From Coptodactyla brooksi (taxonomy: Eukaryota; Arthropoda; Insecta; Coleoptera; Scarabaeidae): a stretch of DNA of 32,871 bases. Under the pieces are notes generated by a model. That model searched no databases and was not told the DNA's origin. It saw nothing but the letters and a program-made list of their open reading frames with translations. Positions 20,561-29,420 of this stretch are shown piece by piece. Location of the stretch: assembly GCA_033557675.1 (NCBI GenBank), contig JAWQRM010000066.1, positions 1 through 32,871 on the forward strand, given 5' to 3'. How positions within the stretch are numbered: the stretch's first letter is position 1; the number at the start of each line of letters is the position of its first letter. The position numbers and the translations under genes were made by a program.

Positions 20561-21130
20561 AAAAAGAAAGAAATTGATATTATATAAAAAAGCAGATAAG
20601 TGGTGTACATTTTTCTCGAGATTTAGGTTTACTCTGTAAATAAGAACGTTTCGAGACGAATTATATTCACGATATTTTTTTAAATGGTTTAAGTGTTGTT
20701 CGCTATGCACGCTGCATAAAATTATTTCTTGACATGTAATTGTCCACGTCTGTATGTTACATCTAGAAATAAATAAATTCATTGTTTCACTACATCTGTA
20801 ATTTATTTCTACATCGCAAATAGTAGCACAAGAACAAACAGCATATATTTTCTCTTCTGTGATTATTTCTTAATTTCATTCTAATAAAATTGGTGTAAAA
20901 AATGAAAGTCAATCCGACAATTAATTTTTTAAAGAAAGAAAATAATGTTTGTTGCATCGATTGATTTTTCCTTGCACGGAGAATTTCTTTGTTGTCATGC
21001 GTTCATTGTTTACATCATATTTAACAGATTATGAAATTACTTCTATTTTTGTTGAATCTCATAAACCATTCTCTACTGGCTTCTAACTTTTTTGATGAAA
21101 CTTCACATCTTTTTCATTGAAGTTTTCTAA
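20561..21130. other. No recognisable gene
   Basis: AT-rich sequence leading into the R2 repeat pair; nothing identifiable. Confidence 0.4.
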
Positions 21131-21273
21131 ACCTTCATAGAATTGAAGAGTTATATCTTTGCTCTGGATTAAATATTAACTTAGATGAATATTGTAGCTG
21201 GTTTGATCTTCAATCCAGACCATAGAAACTTTTTACTTGTTAGCAACAAGAATGTTTTGCTTTCTTATAATGA
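21131..21273 (+). repeat. Direct repeat R2, copy a
   Basis: Matches 21546-21685 over about 140 bp, starting AACCTTCATAGAATTGAA and running through ATTAAATATT, ATCTTCAA and CTTGTTAGCAA. The plus-strand frame reads NLHRIEELYLCSGLNINLDE, so the repeat may come from an old coding sequence. Confidence 0.8.
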
Positions 21274-21355
21274 GGAGCTCAGGTGGTGACAAGTTTGTGT
21301 TTCTTGAAGAATTCTGACTACTTAAAGACTTGCAATAAGACTTTAAGCAATTTTC

Positions 21356-21484
21356 TAGCAATTCCTTTGATTTCGTACAGGAAATTTGTTTTCTAAACAA
21401 AATTTTTCATTGTTTAGCAAGCAAAAATTCCTTTGATTAGGCAAAAGCGGTAAGATAAAAACAAAATAACTCTTAAGATAGTAT
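21356..21484 (+). repeat. Direct repeat R1, copy b
   Basis: Partner of 17784-17950, located between the two R2 copies: TAGCAATTCCTTTGATTT, GAAATTTGTTTTCTAAAC, AAATAACTCTTAAGATA. Confidence 0.7.
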
Positions 21485-21545
21485 TATGCTGATGAAGCTT
21501 CTTCACGTCTCTTATTAAAGAAGAGATTTATAGTTTGTATTAATA

Positions 21546-21685
21546 ACCTTCATAGAATTGAAAAGTTAGATGCTTGCTCTTGATTAAATATTGGCTTAGA
21601 GGGATATAGTGGCTAATTTAATCTTCAACCCAAACCAAGGAAACCTTTTTCTTGTCAGCAATAAGTGTTACGCTTTCTGACAATG
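21546..21685 (+). repeat. Direct repeat R2, copy b
   Basis: Second copy of R2, about 415 bp after the first. The corresponding frame reads NLHRIEKLDACS, stop, LNIGLEGYSG. The two copies have drifted considerably, so the duplication is old. Confidence 0.8.
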
Positions 21686-22320
21686 CGTGCGTTTATTGGA
21701 TAAGCACTTCTAATGTTTTTTAAGAATTGTTCTTTTGGCCAATAGTTTGATGTGATCATTTCTATCTTTTGATTTAAACAAAGAGGTGGACGGTTTCTCC
21801 TTTGTTTTAAGAGTATTTTATGTTTATTTCCCAACAAACTAAAATAAATCAAGACAATGTATAATTTAAAGCAAGTAATAAACTTATGAAATAGTAATTA
21901 CATGGTTCATTCTTTCTTTTTTGCAATCCTTAAGCTTTCAATTCACAATGAAGCAAATATTTGTATTTAAACGATGTAACATCCACAACAGAACCATAGG
22001 GTACCAATGTCGCCAAGAATAAGTCTTGTTGGCTCTCCATAACTGAGAATTCCCGATTTTAGACCTAATTAGGAACATGCCCTGATGCCCCTATAATCAG
22101 ATTTTAATACTGTTCTATTCTGCCTGCATGTGAAATCCCAAATTATTTTTGTTATAGGTTCTTAGGACACTGTTATGAAAATCAAACAGCAAATTTAATT
22201 ATAAAAGCTTCAGTTTTATCACAAGAAAACTACTGGCAGATAGGAAATTAATGAAAACAATGAATACATTTTGATATTTAAACAGAAATATAAATTACAT
22301 TAAACAACTTGGCATAATAA
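21686..22320 (-). other. 3' flank and 3' UTR of glutaminyl-tRNA synthetase
   Basis: Downstream of the synthetase stop. No canonical AATAAA on minus stands out close to the stop; an ATTAAA-like variant near 22195-22203 is possible. No other gene seen. Confidence 0.4.
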
Positions 22321-22558
22321 TCATTTTCCAGCTTCTTCTTTCAATGCTACAGTTTGATTGAATACAATCTTGGACGAAGTTGTATCAGGATCAACAGAAA
22401 AGAATCCAAGCCTCTCGAATTGAAACTTTTCATACACTTTTGCAGTCAAAAGATACTTATCTGCATAACTTTGCAGAACTTTTAAAGAATCTAAATTACA
22501 ATCGGACAAGAATCCTCCAGGGACTTCATTTGAATCTTCTGGATTTTTATGTTTAAAC
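22321..22558 (-). CDS. GlnRS: GlnRS terminal exon
   Basis: Acceptor ttcttgtag; stop TGA (22321-22323 on minus). Encodes [39 protein letters not shown] and VDPD...[13 protein letters not shown]-terminus at the usual place for the family. Confidence 0.97.
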
Positions 22559-25500
22559 CTACAAGAAAAATAGTTTATAATTTTGTTTCCATTGGTAACA
22601 AAATTTCACTTACAAAAGATCGTATATTCTAACTTCCACTTCCTGTGGCTCACTAACCCAGTGAATAAAAGCTTTTGGCTTCTTTTCCACTTTGTCCACA
22701 TGTGTACATTTACATATTAGTTCGATAGGTTCATTTGATGAATTCTTAATAATTTTGACAACTTCCAAAACAAGTCCAGCATGGCGAAGTCCTACACTTT
22801 GAGTAGCAGTCAAACGACGGAACCCTTTGTCTCCAACCTAAACAGTATTTATAAAATACTATAAATATGTTCCATAAAGCCACACTTATTTTACCTCCAT
22901 GAAGTCTTCCCTTTCAACGTATACTACTTTACTTAGCATTATGTGATGACTACCTCTTTCTGGTTGTGTAGGAAAATCCGCCACAAGTACTTTAACTGTG
23001 TTCTCATATGGAAAATTTTCTATCGTTATTTTCAGTGGGTTTAACACAACCATTGATCTGTAAATAAATCATAAAATTGTCAATAAAAATGTTTCGCTTT
23101 TTTCTTACACTTTTTTCAAGGTTTTACAAAGTTTTACAACTTTTTACAAAGTTGAATAAAGCAACTCATTACAAAATAAATTGCTGTGTACTAATTCTGT
23201 ACTAAATTTTGTGTGCTAGCACAAAATTAACTACAATCAATGATGTATTGTCTATCATTTTCCACCACACATAGAGCATGATCTTTTTAGGATCTTTTAT
23301 AAGATTGATAGTGACGGCTCGCTGCTGTGTTTCCATGATCTTTTGCGCAGTATGTTATTGTGGGTGACCCACTTTTCATCTCCAATAACCAACCACTTAA
23401 AAAAAAGGTCGCTTTTTTGGTGTTTCAGCAACAAATCGCAGATGGATATGTACGCAATCAAGTTGGCTTCCATCAGTTCATGTGGGACCCACACTTTGAG
23501 CCGAAAAACGTATCTAATCATGTATTTTTTGGGAATAATAAAGCTAAATATGCCTATAACACATTTTTGTTCCTTACATTTTTAAAGTTACACAATACAT
23601 GCAATAAACTTAAAATCAACCCTTCCGGACACGCAATTGAATTGCTGAATAGCACCAAGAAAAAGAAATAGCAAACTGCAGTGAACTAGTACCAAAACAA
23701 AACCAAAATGAACTTATTTGCCAACCCAATACAACAATTAAAGTTGCGTAAAGAACACATACTGTGTAAAGAGATCTTTTGCTTCTCCTGAAATGGTTAA
23801 AATTTAACTCTATCCAAACGTCAAGACATTTGTCAAAATTTGACAAAATTGACAAAATTTTTAGATATAGTTGTATATACCTAATACCTATATAATAAAA
23901 CTTTTTTTGTACCTCATATCCGTTATTTTAAACACAGTGGTACCTCAGGCAACAAACTTAATTCGTTCTTTGACTCCGTTCGCGAACTGATATGTTCACG
24001 AGCCGACACAATTTAACCTATTGAAATTAATTCAAAGCCAGTTAATCCATTCGCCTGCTCCAAAAACGTTGATTTTTGGCTTCTCTTATGGATTTTTGTG
24101 CGGCAAAAATATACAATATACAGTACAATTTTAGCTAATAATCAATTTTAGCTTTCTAGTTGATAGTTGCTGACACAATTAGATGATAGAGAAAGTTGAA
24201 GAGAGAGACTACTCCTTCAAAGGAGAGTCCTATTGCACAATAACTTTGGGCAACTGTGCAGATATTTCTGGTGTTTTTTCTCTTGTTTGTATCCTGGGAT
24301 GTACTTCGATTGTTTGCTCGATGGCTGGTGTTTTCACAAAATAATGATCCAGAGACAGTTTTCTTTTCTTTTATTGCATAATTTTCCGAAAATGGGACAT
24401 CACATTGTCATTGAAAATGCCCACTGCTCTGCTGGTCACAATTTTGCTAAAGTGATGCTTCTTAATGAAAACCTGCACTTCAGTCCACCTCTTACAAATT
24501 CTTTGATCTCACTAGGGAAGGTTGTGTACTTACCCCACGATTCAGACATGAAACCTTTATGGATCAATAGCCCTTGAGTCAAGGATCACAAATCCGTTGT
24601 CCATTTTTCTTAAAGGCGCCTCCTGTTTAATATTCAAATTACATTTTCGACAAATTTACGTGGTTAAGAGTTGACATTTGTATATAATGACAATGCTGTT
24701 ATTAGGTCAGATAGGACAGTGGCAAGCATGTAGTCCTCTCTCGTGGGGCTGACCCGAGTTCAAATCTCGGTCTGACCAACTTTTTCTTGTTTTCGCGATT
24801 CCGACATGCAATTTATTTTGATGTTAATTTTTCACACTATTTTAAAATTTGTCCATCATTGTTGATATGAATGTAAAATTCTTGTTTTCAAATTTTCCAG
24901 ATCTTCAGACAGCTGTGATCATATAGATATTCGTCTAATACTAGTGATTCACCACCGAACGTGTTAATTATTTCCTCTCCTTATGCAACAGTTATATTCC
25001 TGATGTGGTCTTTCACTGCCATGATTGTCAATTCAAAATTCAGAAAGCCTTTGATGTGCATTGGAAAACACTTGACGAGAATGTCACTGTCTATTTGAAT
25101 ATCTTAATTGATATTCGTTCAGAATTTTCATCACAAAATCCATAAATAAAAATAATATATGCATATTCTTTGTTGTTGAACTACATTATTTTATAACAAA
25201 TTGAATCAAAAATCTAACAGTGCTAATTTGTTTTTTCAATTGTCAAAGAATATATAAATTGTTGTTTATATCAGCTGATTCCATGCTCCAAGTACAATAT
25301 ATTGTAAATGACACATCAAAAAAGTTATTTTTGTCTATTCAAAATTTGAAGATGCATGTGACAACTCATTTTTAGCCTGCAGTAACCAACCAGCCTGCAT
25401 AATTTTAAACACATACATAACACAAAACCGTGCACAATTTCTGAAAATCGAAATAGTTGAAAAATGCTGGTATATCATTTTCTTAAGAGATTTTTATAAT

Positions 25501-28055
25501 AGCTGATGCAGAGAAATATGCAAAGAAGTTAATTATTACATTATTTTCTACTTTAATATTACGAAAAAATTGAAATAAAAATTATCAATTTTACTCACCT
25601 TGGGGCATTAGTTTCCAAATAAGCTCTAACAAATGCCTCTAGCATTCCAGGATCAACAGTACTTTGGGCACCCGTAACACCAAGTTGAGCGCAGAAATTG
25701 TTAATAGCCTCTGGAGGAAAACCTCTTCTTCTTAAGGCAGTAAGAGTGAACAACCTAGGGTCATCCCAATCTTTGTAATAGAACATAATATGAGCAACAT
25801 CGTCAGCTATATCAATAATAATCAAGCATTACCATCCACTATTTTCTCCTCAATTAACTTTGCTATTTTCCTCTTTGATACAACAGTATAATTCACATTT
25901 AACCGTCCATACTCCCATTGCACCGGACAATAGATATTAAGGGCATTGCATAACCAGTAATAACTTGATCTCCTACAAATGAAAAAACATCGATATTTTT
26001 TGCGAATGCAATACTTTCTCTTTATATCTATTGGTAAAAGAAAGTAATATAAACGTATAATCATAGTAAACGTATAATTCAAAATATCATGTAACCGTCA
26101 CCAACCCTAAACTATCTAACTTTTAATAGAGTTTTTAATTTATAGGATCGAAAATGAAAAACAGATCGCACATGAAGGGCAAAGGTGAAGAAACAGGAAT
26201 CAAGAGTTAAGGATTAAGAGTCGAGAAACAAAGAGCAAAGCAACTGTAGAATAAATGAAAACCATAATGTATGGTTAGGTACTGACGTTAATTATAATTT
26301 AATCAAAAAAAAATCAAGAAATAAGGATGAGAAATCAAGACTCAAGTTACTGCTGCATGAAGTAGTAACAGTTAAATATTTATTTTTTGATACTATTACT
26401 GCACAGATTACTATAATCGTGTATTATAAAGTGATTCATCAGAAAAAAAGAAATATTCATTTTCATTTAGTCTTTCATCACTCCTGATAATGCTAACTTA
26501 TTTTCAGTTTTGGTGTAGTGGTGACAATTATTTCACTTCATTTATTACAGCACAATTTTATTACCATTTGAATGAGTTATTTTATATTAATGAGCACCAA
26601 ATAGCTAGTAGTAAAACAAAAAGTAGAGTGCGTACTTTACTTACCGGCTTTGAAATTCTTTGGTACATAAAGAGTGAGTTATATGTTCGATGCTATCACA
26701 AAGACAATGTGTGTAATCGTATGTGGGATAGATGCACCACTTATCCCCTGTCCTATGGTGTGGGACAAATCGTATTCTGTAAGCAACAGGATCTAACTTG
26801 CCTTCTTCTAAAGTCAGTTTCATGCGCAAGGTAGCATCACCTTCATCAATTTTACCATTCTTCATGTCCTGCATAAAAATCAAATGATGTCAGTTTAAAA
26901 ACAAACTCAGAATAAGTTTAAATCATAACAAAATCAATTTTATAATGATCCATGCTACAAACTCAGGTCAAGGTAATGCTTAGGATGCACAAGGTATAAG
27001 GGATAGAAGTGAGAGGTGATATAATCCTTTAATAGCAGCTAACCTGGAACAAGTGTAAGCTCTCAGCTATAGGACGATCCCTCCATGGCGAAGGTTCCGG
27101 ATTAAAACCCTTCATTTCATCTGCGGTTTGGTGACAAACATAAGCTAAGCCTTTCTTGATCAACTTTATTGCCCACTCATATAGCTGTTCAAAATAATCA
27201 GAAGAATAGGTTATTTTCGCAGGGGTGTATCCTAAAATGAATGCACCAGATGTAAACTGTTTTTTTAGATATAGACTGCGATTTTTAATTTGTAACTTTG
27301 AAAAAGTATCTTGTTAATTAAATGATAAAATTTCTATAAATTATTATATATAAAATTATGTAAAAACTATATAAAAAATGAACTCTTTTATCTAGATAAT
27401 GTTTTGTTAACAGTTTGCAGATACATACTTACAATTATACAATCCACCATACAGTATTTGACAGTTTAACATATTACACTGTCAGTTTTAAATTTGTTAT
27501 CATGTTAAGATACAGTTATGTGAGTAGTTATTACCTAACCAAGTTACCATGTCCTTAATTCCAGTAAAGAACTTTTCCTCCTCCTTTTCTGGATTTGTAT
27601 CATCATATCGCAAAAAGCAGATTCCATTATGAGCAGCAGCATAACCAAAATTAATGTTTATTGCTTTGGCATGTCCAATATGTAAAATTCCATTTGGCTC
27701 TGGTGGAAATCTAGTACGAACTTTTCCACCAGTTATTTTTAAATGTTCTGCCAGCAATTTTTGTGTATTTTCCATTACAACATATCCATCAGTTTTGAAA
27801 TTCTCTCCAGGCTCATGAAAGTTGATTTTCTTCATCACATCATTCATAGTAAGGCTATTTTTTTCACCTATAATAAATTTCACTTTACCTTACATGTTTA
27901 TTTTTAATCTTATATGAGGGCTACGTACTTGGTGTTTTAGAGCCAGACTTATCTTTATTTTTTTCCACTGCTTTTCCTTTTGATGTACCTTTTTTATCAG
28001 CCTTCAGGACAGGTGCGAGATCTGCATCGGTTTTAGGACCCAGGAGATCGAATAT
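22321..28055 (-). CDS. GlnRS: Cytosolic glutaminyl-tRNA synthetase, nine exons, N-terminus outside the window
   Basis: Joined minus-strand exons: 28055-27929, 27867-27535, 27231-27044, 26868-26645, 25972-25833, 25770-25599, 23057-22895, 22837-22614 and 22558-22321. All borders are GT-AG and the phases agree. The sum is 1809 nt, 602 residues plus TGA. The enzyme charges tRNA-Gln in the cytosol (class I synthetase). Visible parts in order: linker [29 protein letters not shown] with the HIGH signature; [36 protein letters not shown]; the KMSKS-equivalent [27 protein letters not shown]; and the anticodon-binding beta-barrels ending in [15 protein letters not shown]. Animal cytosolic enzymes are about 770-780 residues, so roughly 170 N-terminal residues (the tRNA-binding appended domain) are missing. 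No exon for them was found between 28056 and 32871. No stop or frameshift disturbs the exons, so the gene looks functional. Confidence 0.97.
22614..22837 (-). CDS. GlnRS: GlnRS exon (anticodon-binding barrel)
   Basis: Acceptor actgtttag; donor TTTT|GTAAGT. Encodes [40 protein letters not shown] and [14 protein letters not shown]. The flanking introns are both about 56 bp. Confidence 0.96.
22895..23057 (-). CDS. GlnRS: GlnRS exon (start of anticodon-binding barrels)
   Basis: Acceptor atttacag; donor GAG|GTAAAA. Encodes [16 protein letters not shown], then [20 protein letters not shown] and EREDFME. Follows the 2541-bp intron that holds mariner, Tigger and tRNA-like insertions. Confidence 0.95.
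23130..23729 (-). mobile_element. mariner-family element relic in the GlnRS intron
   Basis: On minus, one end reads TTGGGTTGGCAAATAAGTTC (complement of 23710-23729), a mariner terminal repeat, next to a TA. About 210 bp in, the transposase appears: [28 protein letters not shown], then [20 protein letters not shown] with the first catalytic Asp (codon 23378-23380). [10 protein letters not shown] follows in another frame. The N-terminal helix-turn-helix region is mostly deleted, and the DNA after about 23150 no longer matches. It lies in the same orientation as the host gene. A different subfamily from the relic at 9066, judging by GDEKWV versus the other's linker. Confidence 0.85.
23936..24600 (-). 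mobile_element. Tigger/pogo-type transposon relic in the GlnRS intron
   Basis: The terminus starts CAGTGGTACCTCAGGCAACA (23936 onward), a typical Tigger end. On minus the C-terminal part of a DDE_1 transposase is readable: SEIKEF (about 24510), then [20 protein letters not shown] (about 24400-24450), then [18 protein letters not shown] (about 24300-24350), with a stop at 24230-24232. Frameshifts separate them. The catalytic part and the other terminus are missing. Confidence 0.75.
24705..24778 (+). tRNA. tRNA-like gene or tRNA pseudogene (Glu-CTC-like), antisense in a GlnRS intron
   Basis: A 73-nt unit plus discriminator A. The acceptor stem GGTCAGA/TCTGACC is seven perfect pairs, and the T arm CCGAG-TTCAAAT-CTCGG five perfect pairs. 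The A box region TAGGACAGTGG and B box AGTTCAAATCT are close to consensus. An anticodon-type hairpin AGTCCT/GGGGCT with loop CTCTCGT would place anticodon CTC (Glu), with G-U pairs. The D stem does not pair well. TATATAA lies 24 nt upstream (24681-24687), and a T5 run (24781-24785), a Pol III stop, follows within 5 nt. The mispaired D arm argues for a relic or a diverged tRNA; the perfect acceptor and T arms argue for a recent or functional one. Confidence 0.6.
25599..25770 (-). CDS. GlnRS: GlnRS exon (end of catalytic domain)
   Basis: Separated by a 62-bp intron from the previous exon; the acceptor tattacaaag is poor in pyrimidines. Encodes [35 protein letters not shown] and [14 protein letters not shown]. 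Skipping the intron would shift the frame, so it must be spliced. Confidence 0.95.
25833..25972 (-). CDS. GlnRS: GlnRS exon with the KMSKS-equivalent
   Basis: Acceptor atttgtag; donor GGATG|GTAATG. Encodes [40 protein letters not shown] and EEKIVD. VSKRK is the usual form of the second class I signature in this enzyme. Confidence 0.97.
26469..26525 (+). mobile_element. Penelope-like 3' end (copy 3), ribozyme destroyed
   Basis: AGTCTTTCATCACTCCTGAT then AATGCTAACTTA matches the start of copies 1 and 2. A deletion of about 35-40 nt then removes the second half of stem II, GAAA and stem III, and CAGTTTTGGTGTAGTGGTGAC resumes the shared end. The core also reads CTGATAA instead of CTGATGA. It sits in the 672-bp GlnRS intron, antisense to the gene. 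Confidence 0.8.
26645..26868 (-). CDS. GlnRS: GlnRS exon (catalytic core)
   Basis: Acceptor ttttatgcag; donor GCCG|GTAAGT. Encodes [36 protein letters not shown] and [20 protein letters not shown]. Ends inside an Arg codon shared with the next exon. Confidence 0.97.
27044..27231 (-). CDS. GlnRS: GlnRS exon (catalytic domain, acceptor-binding part)
   Basis: Acceptor cattttag; donor CAG|GTTAGC, a less common donor. Encodes [37 protein letters not shown] and [17 protein letters not shown]. No start codon of its own; found by matching the family between its neighbours. Confidence 0.95.
27535..27867 (-). CDS. GlnRS: GlnRS exon with the HIGH motif
   Basis: Acceptor ttattatag; donor TTAG|GTAATA. 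Encodes [20 protein letters not shown], then [20 protein letters not shown] (ATP-binding HIGH signature) and [17 protein letters not shown], ending in MVTWL. Preceded by a 61-bp intron. Confidence 0.97.
27929..28055 (-). CDS. GlnRS: GlnRS exon (linker after the N-terminal domain)
   Basis: Acceptor ...tttatag before ATATTCGAT; donor AA|GTACGT. Encodes [18 protein letters not shown] followed by a Lys-rich linker ([19 protein letters not shown]). Phase 0 at the start, phase 1 at the end. First exon of the gene visible in the window. Confidence 0.92.
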
Positions 28056-28451
28056 CTATAAAATATTGAATTAAGGAAAAACCGGCAGACAAGAAACTAA
28101 GCATTTAATTATTTTCGTTAAAGCATATAATCACTTTTCTTAAAGTCTATAATTGAAAAATAAAAAAGTTTATTTGACGTTAAATAAAATTAAATTAAAT
28201 AAATCTAGAATTCAGTATTAAGGACTAAAGCAGACAACAAGAGAGATAGAATTAAAAATAAATAATGAAAAAAGTATGTATTGAGGACAGAATGGTGACA
28301 ATCAGACATAAAAAAAACTTGAAAGTAACATGAAATCAGCGAAAAATTTAGAATGCATTCATGGTCAGAACTTATATGTTTAGAAAGTCATCTAAGCTTG
28401 CAGTATTTATGACAATGAAACTACTGCAATATATTACGAAGGTAAAAATAG
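28056..28451. other. GlnRS intron sequence, no recognisable gene
   Basis: AT-rich sequence upstream (on minus) of the first visible synthetase exon. I searched it by eye for the preceding exon encoding the N-terminal domain and did not find it. Confidence 0.5.
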
Positions 28452-29020
28452 TATACACGGTGTCCAGTTTAAAATCAAGTACATGGGCATATTGGAAACC
28501 GTTGGAGATACGGGATCGGTTAAATGAGAGAAAAGTTGCATAATTAAGTGTCTAAGAATAATCCGCGTTTAAATTTTCAACAATGTTTCTTGTTACGTAA
28601 ACATGAACGTATTCTTAAAACAAATACTTGCAAGAAAACTGCAACAATTATTCTTAACTACTGTTTGACAGTCGATAGTAAACTTAGGATGTCTTCTAAT
28701 ATTACTTCTTTGTTAAACAAAAAAACATGTTATACCTTATCAAAAAGCATGTTTTCGCTGCAACAGTTGCCTGTTGCAGCGAAAAGCTTAGGTCTTATCT
28801 AAATTATCTTTTGCAATAACTGAAATATTAACCTTTCTGAAAACTGCGCTTTTTCAGTTTTCATTCAGTATTTACGTAACGAGAAAAATTTTTGGAAATT
28901 TTAACCCCGATTATTCTTGGACAATCAATTATGCAACTTTTGTCTCATTTAACGGATCTCGTATCTCTAACGGTTTCCAATACGTCTATGTACTTCATTT
29001 TAAACTGGAGACCGTGTATA
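28452..29020. mobile_element. MITE with long terminal inverted repeats (about 130 bp), 569 bp
   Basis: Left arm 28452 to about 28585 and right arm about 28887 to 29020 are inverted copies with roughly 90% identity by eye. Shared blocks include CAGTTTAAAAT, AAGTACAT, TATTGGAAACCGTT, GAGATACG, AAAAGTTGCATAATT and AAGAATAATC. The ends read TATACACGGT on both sides, so a TA target duplication is likely (Tc1/mariner type). There is no credible transposase inside; short open frames are incidental. The middle holds a further perfect hairpin (28752-28785). Confidence 0.85.
28752..28785. repeat. Perfect inverted repeat, 15-bp arms, 4-nt spacer, inside the MITE
   Basis: TTTTCGCTGCAACAG (28752-28766) and CTGTTGCAGCGAAAA (28771-28785) flank TTGC. 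GC-richer than the rest of the MITE. Confidence 0.95.
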
Positions 29021-29159
29021 GTATCTAGTGATTCACACAGTAGCACATATTTACTACTGTGAATATCTCTAGTATAGTATCTCTACTAATCACTATAGAA
29101 ACTTTTAAAGAGTGCTTTCCATGCAGTTTTTTTGAAATTGAAGTAGAGAATATGGAAGA

Positions 29160-29420
29160 GAGTGTGTTGATGAATGGGCAAATCTTTTTGTAGATAACAC
29201 TACTACCTATAAAGTAGAATAGGTAGTAGCGTTATCTACAAGGAGAATAGGTTGGTGCCCATGATGATAATCGAAATACTCTTATACTCTTACCCCTAAT
29301 ATCACTAGATTGGCCAAAACCAATGGACCAAGATATTGAAAAATCAAATTGCTGAAACAGTTTTACTTAAAAAGATGCGGTTTTCGAGTTGACAATATTC
29401 TGGAATCAATTATCCAAGAC
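29160..29420 (+). pseudogene. Possible Jerky/CENP-B-type (DDE_1) transposase fragment
   Basis: Plus-strand pieces VDEWANLFVDN (about 29166-29200), then PKPMDQDI (about 29317-29340), then IAETVLLKKM resemble the region around the DN catalytic motif, the PMDQ motif and the following helix in Jerky-like transposases. They are in different frames, and the first part is turned into a palindrome. A better-preserved relative lies at 30389-30890, which supports the reading. Confidence 0.4.
29188..29241. repeat. Inverted repeat, 23-bp arms (1 mismatch), 8-nt spacer
   Basis: TTGTAGATAACACTACTACC and on (29188-29210) pairs with 29219-29241, the single mismatch being A versus C opposite. A weaker outer pairing (ATGGGCA/TGCCCAT) surrounds it. 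It overlaps the supposed transposase DN motif. Confidence 0.95.

Noticed and set aside
20405..20782. 125-codon minus-strand open frame, the longest in the gene-poor part
   Set aside because: No domain, low-complexity text and no splice or codon-bias support; kept only as part of the CpG-richer patch.
24233..24577. 114-codon plus-strand open frame rich in Cys, Phe and His
   Set aside because: The minus strand of the same stretch reads as the C-terminus of a Tigger transposase, so the plus frame is a shadow.
26490..26834. 114-codon plus-strand open frame
   Set aside because: Antisense of a GlnRS exon and intron; the coding sense is minus.
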